From Oscheius dolichura (taxonomy: Eukaryota > Nematoda > Chromadorea > Rhabditida > Rhabditidae): DNA of 64,000 nucleotides. A program made the position numbers and the translations under genes. Shown piece after piece: positions 58,505 through 64,000 of the stretch. The notes beneath the pieces were generated by a model. The model did not search any database. It saw only the letters and a program-made list of their open reading frames with translations, and was not told the DNA's origin. The DNA lies in assembly GCA_932521035.1 (NCBI GenBank), contig OW051493.1:7812001-7876000 (forward strand), in the 5' to 3' direction. How positions within the stretch are numbered: the stretch's first letter is position 1; every line of letters begins with the position of its first letter.

Positions 58505-60010
58505 ATCACCATGACCCATCTTCATCGAACTGTAAGATGGTGCTGATATTGTGCCATTCATTCCGGGTGGTCCAGCAACTGAAAGCCGTGTTGTAGAAAT
58601 TAAAGCCAAATGTAACGTTACCTTGAGAACGTGAAGATGGTTGTCCAATGACCCCAACACTTGAAGTGCTACTCCTTGGTTGACCTATCACTCCAGCTGG
58701 AGGTGTTACGATAGTTGGAGGAGGAATTATTGATGTGGACGGCCGAACTACTTGAACAGGTGGAAGTCGTATTGTTTTGGGAAGTGTAGGAAGAGTTGGT
58801 TGCTACAATACGATAGATATTGCAAATTAAAACCGTCTTACAGAAAGTTCCAAATGAGATAACAGTACTTGGCCCTTTTTAACAACATCTGCTGCATTAT
58901 CATATTCAATTTTTGTTTCCTTCATTATTTTGTCAAGCTCTTCAGAAACGGCCTTCCATTCAGCAAGATTTTTCTTCATGATATCCAGATCAGCTTGAGT
59001 ATTATGAGCTCTGAACAAGCATAATAGGAGAAATAAAGCTAGATGTACCTTTTGAAACTTTTCTCAGCTTCGCTCATTCCAACATGAATTTCCTCCTGTA
59101 CCTTTTCGAAGCGATGCTGACATAATTCGTACATCAAAGCAATTTGAGACGATTCAGCAGCTCTAGCTCTCTCAAGAACAACGTTCGTATTTCCAACAGC
59201 CTGTTTTCGTTCCCGTTCAGCTTTGTTTTCCTTCGTTCGTGCTTCCCGAAGTTTCTCTTCAAAGAGACCTTTTTCTCTCTCTCTATCAGCATCCTTTTCG
59301 GCATTCTCCGTTTCAAGACGACGAATAGTCTCCATATCGCGGTCTTTTTGCTTCTTCGCATTATTGCGATCTTCTGTGCTCTTCTTTTTTAGCTGATCTG
59401 CTTCTTTTCTTGCAGCTTTCAGTTTATCCTCCAGATCGAGTTTATCAGCAAGCAGCGAAGCGTTTTTAGTCCTATAAGAAAAAACATATATACCACACTA
59501 AAAAAATTACTCTTCTTGCTTCGCTTTTTTCTCAGCTTTCTTCGTCAAATTTCGAGCTTCTTTTAACTGCTGGGTAAGTTGTTCCAATTGCTGTTGGCAT
59601 TGTTTTAGTTTGTTCTGTTCTTCCACCAACTGAGCATCTAACTGAAAAAAATGGTTGGTTAGATTTTAAGGTAAACTTACTTTCTTATTTTTCTCAACCT
59701 CCTGCTGATATGTGTGTCCAATCTTCTTAACAAGAGTTTCAGATTCAATTATTCGTTTTTCGCTGTCTTGTACTTGTTTTGTCTTGAAGCCCAGGCCACC
59801 GCTTTTGGTTTTCATTTGGAAAAGTGTACAGGCAACATCCAAACTCTTCCGAAGCTCATATTTTTGTTCAGCCAAAGTGCGGAAATAGTTGAACAATTGT
59901 GTGAGGAGGGTAACTAGGCCGATATTGCAGTCTTTCAGCTTCAGCACATTAGGAATTTTCTCTATAGCACCTATCTAAATAGAAAATGAGTAAAATAAAA
60001 TCGTAACATA
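58505..60010 (-). pseudogene. Truncated near-identical copy of the coiled-coil gene
   Basis: Runs parallel to 60690-62160 of the gene to its right. A 98-residue exon frame (59039-59335 against 61225-61521) encodes the same protein, and the 63-residue one (58827-59018 against 61013-61204) differs at one residue (Leu/Gln). The copy ends abruptly at 58505, after ATCACCATGACCC, where it joins sphingomyelinase intron sequence, so the last coding exons are missing. The upstream end diverges near 59950, with a different flanking exon (AEKLEALLRTEQAQIC). Reading frames are largely intact, so a truncated product is possible. Confidence 0.8.
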
Positions 60011-60304
60011 CGCATATTTGAGCTTGTTCAGTGCGTAGAAGAGCTTCCAGTTTTTCGGCGAACATCTGAATAATAGAATGCGTAAACAAAATACCTCTAA
60101 TGACGTGGAGACAGTTAATGAAGAACGTTATTAAAGCGGTACGAAAAAAAACATGTGTAAAGAAGATTTTATAGACTTCATCGATCAATTAAAACAATAT
60201 TTAGAATCAACCAATGAGAATTTAAAATTATTAACACTAAATAACCACATTAACGGAAAGCGTAGCTTCGATACTTTCCTATCCGATGATCGAAAGAAGG
60301 AAAG
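60011..60304. other. Spacer between the coiled-coil gene and its copy
   Basis: AT-rich. It contains the exon-like fragment AEKLEALLRTEQAQIC (about 60013-60065, minus), probably the 5' remainder of the truncated copy. Nothing else seen. Confidence 0.35.
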
Positions 60305-63300
60305 CTATTGGTAGTAGGGAGGCAATCCGGATCTTCCATATTGAGACTGTTGGGTGATATTTGCACTTGATGGGCGCTGCCATCCAGGAGCATTTGCCCA
60401 ATTCACGGACTGACTTTGTTGATTGTGACTGTTATACATCGTTCGATTAAGCGCCTAAAGATAGTTTTAAAACAGCAACAGTAAAGGAATACCTGAGCTG
60501 TAAAATCATCGGGATGATGTGTCCAGCTGTCCATTCCTAAAGAAGACTGCTGCGGTCTAGTGTGCTCCATACTACTAGAACGGAACACAGAAGCAGTGAC
60601 GTTTTCCAGAGGGGAACTCCAATTCCAAAGAGACGAGGCAGGATTGATTGCGGCTGCTTGAGGTTGAACATGACTTTGTCCTGGCCCTGAATCACCATGA
60701 CCCATCTTCATCGAACTGTAAGATGGTGCTGATATTGTGCCATTCATTCCGGGTGGTCCAGCAACTGAAAGCCGTGTTGTAGAAATTAAAGCCAAATGTA
60801 ACGTTACCTTGAGAACGTGAAGACGGTTGTCCAATGACCCCCACACTTGAAGTGCTGCTCCTTGGTTGACCTATCACTCCAGCTGGAGGTGTCACGATAG
60901 TTGGAGGAGGAATTATTGATGTGGACGGCTGAACTACTTGAACAGGTGGAAGACGTATTGTTTTGGGAAGTGTAGGAAGAGTTGGTTGCTACAATACGAT
61001 AGATATTGCAAATTAAAACCGTCTTACAGAAAGTTCCAAATGAGATAACAGTACTTGGCCCTTTTTAACAACATCTGCTGCATTATCATATTCAATTTTT
61101 GTTTCCTTCATTATTTTGTCAAGCTCTTCAGAAACGGCCTTCCATTCAGCAAGATTTTTCTTCATGATATCCTGATCAGCTTGAGTATTATGAGCTCTGA
61201 ACAAGCATAATAGGAGAAATAAAGCTAGATGTACCTTTTGAAACTTTTCTCAGCTTCGCTCATTCCAACATGAATTTCCTCCTGTACCTTTTCGAAGCGA
61301 TGCTGACATAATTCGTACATCAAAGCAATTTGAGACGATTCAGCAGCTCTAGCTCTCTCAAGAACAACGTTCGTATTTCCAACAGCCTGTTTTCGTTCCC
61401 GTTCAGCTTTGTTCTCCTTCGTTCGTGCTTCCCGAAGTTTCTCTTCAAAGAGACCTTTTTCTCTCTCTCTATCAGCATCCTTTTCGGCATTCTCCGTTTC
61501 AAGACGACGAATAGTCTCCAAATCGCGGTCTTTTTGCTTCTTCGCATTATTGCGATCTTCTGTGCTCTTCTTTTTTAGCTGATCTGCTTCTTTTTTTGCA
61601 GCTTTCAGTTTATCCTCCAGATCGAGTTTATCAGCAAGCAGCGAAGCGTTTTTAGTCCTATAAGAAAAAACATATATACCACACTAAAAAAATTACTCTT
61701 CTTGCTTCGCTTTTTTCTCAGCTTTCTTCGTCAAATTTCGAGCTTCTTTTAACTGCTGCGTAAGTTGGTCCAATTGCTGTTGGCATTGCTTCAGTTTGTT
61801 CTGTTCTTCCATCAACTGAGCATCTAACTGAAAAAAAAAATGTTTGGTTAGATTTTAAGGTAAACGTAACTTACTTTCTTATTTTTCTCAACCTCCTGCT
61901 GATATGTGTGTCCAATCTTCTTAACAAGAGTTTCGGATTCAATTATTCGTTTTTCGCTGTCTTGTACTTGTTTTGTCTTGAAGCCCAGACCACCGTTTTT
62001 GGTTTTCATTTGGAAAAGTGTACGGGCAACATCCAAGCTCTTCTGGAGCTCATATTTTTGTTCAGTCAAAGTGCGGAAATAGTTGAACAATTGTGTGAGG
62101 AGGGTAACTAAGCCGGTATTGTAGTCTTTCAGTTTCAACATATTTTGCAACTTTTCGGCTATCTATAAAAAGCAGGTGAAAATTGAAAAGAGTAAGCACT
62201 TACACAAATGTCAAACTTAGCTTGTCCCATATCTTTTACTAATTGTTCGACGCTCTTTTCACACTCCGACATCGGATACAAAACATTGTCGTAATCATCG
62301 GATCCCATGATTTGTTCAACGAAAGCAGCACAGTCTTGCTCAGGTTGCAAATTCTCCTTGCAAAGTTTTTTGGGATTTTTGTGGCCCTGAAAATAAAACA
62401 TCAGATAAGCATACGAAAATAAAAAAGTTTGTTAGGCAACATGGCATGCAAGACCCACACTGGCGGCATCGTCAGCTAAATCCAGCTGAAAGTCTCCCGG
62501 AGGGATATCATGCTTTTGCATAACCTCGCTGATTCCGGCTTGAACAGCCCGAATACGGGCGATTTGCCGTTCGTTTTCCACAAGAAGTTTAGCAGCCAAT
62601 TTATACTAGAACCCCAATAATAGTTTGGTGGGCTGCGATATTTACCTCATCTTTGAATGTATCAGAAATCAATTTCCTAAATTCCCTGCCAGCTTCAGCA
62701 CATCTCCGGGAAGTTACGGCACAGAGACCGATTGTCAATCCACAAGCACTCAAATCCTGAAAAGAAAAAATTACGATTGACAACTTAGCTTAGTATCAAA
62801 TTTTCGTAGCCACTTTCGAAAACCCTTTTTCTTGCAATATAGAGGAGCGGCACACAATGTTTATTAATTAATTAGACCACCTACTTTAGGAACATCTCCG
62901 AAATGCTCAATGCACCATTGATCGATCTTTTCATGGTCTTCAGGAGTAACCGAATGGCCAGCAGCAAGCTTTTTGAATAAGTCGGAGTTTTCATCAGCTA
63001 TTTCTTCAGCAAAACGAGAAGCAACTTCATCTGGAGCGGATCCTGGTGAACCGGCGGGATGCTGAAAACAGATTATATAGTTAAACATCAAAGAAGAAAT
63101 GAATATTTGGTCGCAAGAGTCTCAAATGTACTACATAATACACTATTCCAAATAACTGCATAAAAATCATCGCCTAGCGCACTTGTTTTAAGCATATTAA
63201 CCACCTGATATTCTGGTGTACTTGCGCACTCGCTGACCAAATCGTCATCGTCAGTATTATGACTTGTGAAAATCAAATGCATCTGAAAATTACCTTCTTC

Positions 63301-64000
63301 TTGCTAACAAAGGTATTTTGTATCCGAATAAGAATTTTTAAACGAATAAAAAAACATACTCTTTCTCTACGAGGATTTGGCTGAGGTTGTGATTGTTGCT
63401 GAGATTGAGGCTGTGACGTCTGCTCTTCTCCAGTAAAGAGAGTTTGGCAGCCAATTTCTACCTTGTAATTAAGGGTTTCATCTAACGAGGAAGTTGAACC
63501 ACGAAGAGATTCTTCTTGATCACTTACTGAACGAAACGATGAAGATTTAACTCCAACTCTAACATACGTTGATTTTCAATGGCTTCCTCATCCTCGTTGT
63601 AGTAGTCGGAATCGTCTTCGTCGTCACCGTCAACATCTTCATCAGTACTCAATTCCACTGCCCCATGCCTGCAATTTTAAATATGAGACAAGTTTAAAAT
63701 AACAGAAACAAACACAAAATAAAAATTTTCTCCGTTGAAATTTAGACTTCTTTTCACAAAAATATTTTTAAACTTACGCAGGACAACATGTATCATAAGA
63801 CTTGGAATTAAAAGCATCACTGCTTGTGTGTAAACTAAAATCAGTTTGATATTCAGATTGGTGCGAGTCTTCAGCATCTGTATCCGACATTGTGGAATAT
63901 CGAGGTGAGGACGGCCAATATGCTGGAGAGATGTCCGACCTTTCACCTTCGCTTTCATTCTTCTTTTGGGTATCCCTATGATTTTTTACAATCAAATAAA
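60305..64000 (-). CDS. Large coiled-coil protein with acidic N-terminus, 5' end outside window
   Basis: Many short exons on the minus strand. From the right: SDISPAYWPSSPRYSTMSDT... (to 63777), HGAVELSTDEDVDGDDEDD (acidic), a Gln-rich exon ending QSQPQPNPRRER, HPAGSPGSAPDEVASRFAEE, LSACGLTIGLCAVTSRRCAE, a Cys-containing helix QPEQDCAAFVEQIMGSDDYD, then long coiled coils (LKQCQQQLDQLTQQLKEARN; LETIRRLETENAEKDADRER), and a Pro/Ser/Gln-rich tail ending GRSGLPPYYQ, stop at 60305-60307. The exon at 63995 seems to begin at an acceptor, so the start lies beyond the window. No signal peptide or TM. Family not recognised; a cytoskeletal or nuclear scaffold is possible. The 3' half is duplicated at 58505-60010. 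Confidence 0.65.

Overview
The window is animal nuclear DNA, almost certainly from a free-living or parasitic chromadorean (rhabditid-type) nematode. I infer this from the many very short introns (33-50 bp, GT...TTTCAG), a 7TM chemoreceptor of the nematode Str/Srh kind, a Ground-like/Hint Hedgehog-related gene, a two-part GNAT acetyltransferase of the nematode DUF1248 type, and a calsyntenin (casy-1-like) gene. It is not prokaryotic: there are no operons with ribosome binding sites, no insertion sequences and no CRISPR. All exon boundaries below were read by eye from splice signals, reading phase and paralogue comparison.

Layout. 0-3.3 kb: a minus-strand secreted Thr/Ser-rich mucin-like gene running off the left edge. 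4.5-5.9 kb: a short cysteine-rich (defensin-like) secreted peptide gene and a second decayed copy. 6.2-7.0 kb: an LRAT-domain gene. 7.6-8.9 kb: a chemoreceptor pseudogene facing an F-box ORF. 9.3-11.8 kb: a tandem array of four small secreted NTF2-like (DUF4440/SnoaL-like) genes, each with a TATA box about 35-40 bp before the ATG; the fourth is broken. 12.0-14.0 kb: a basic coiled-coil gene and a BAR-domain gene. 14.1-16.8 kb: an unknown small hydrophobic protein gene between two minus-strand ORFs that share a duplicated segment. 17.0-18.4 kb: the GNAT gene (minus). 19.3-20.7 kb: the intact chemoreceptor. 21.5-27.8 kb: a large Hedgehog-related gene with four Ground-like domains, a Gly/Asn/Ala-rich linker and a Hint domain; one of its introns holds a 5S rRNA gene. 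28.4-29.2 kb: a second LRAT gene (minus). 29.7-32.0 kb: an SLC36-type amino-acid transporter (minus). 32.0-43.8 kb: a long pyrimidine-rich stretch with almost no coding signal. 43.8-51.1 kb: calsyntenin. 52.4-57.9 kb: a small membrane protein and a complete acid sphingomyelinase gene (minus) with at least one gene nested in its intron on the opposite strand. 58.1-60.2 kb: a chimeric duplicated block made of pieces of the sphingomyelinase gene and of the neighbouring coiled-coil gene. 60.3-64 kb: that coiled-coil gene (minus), running off the right edge.

There is no single pathway here. Several genes act at the cell surface or are secreted (mucin, peptide, NTF2-like array, Hedgehog-related protein, sphingomyelinase), and the window shows repeated local duplication followed by decay: receptor, NTF2-like, LRAT, 14.6/16.5 kb segment and the 58-62 kb block. 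The most unusual items are the four-Ground-domain Hint protein with an intronic 5S rRNA gene and the chimeric sphingomyelinase/coiled-coil duplication.
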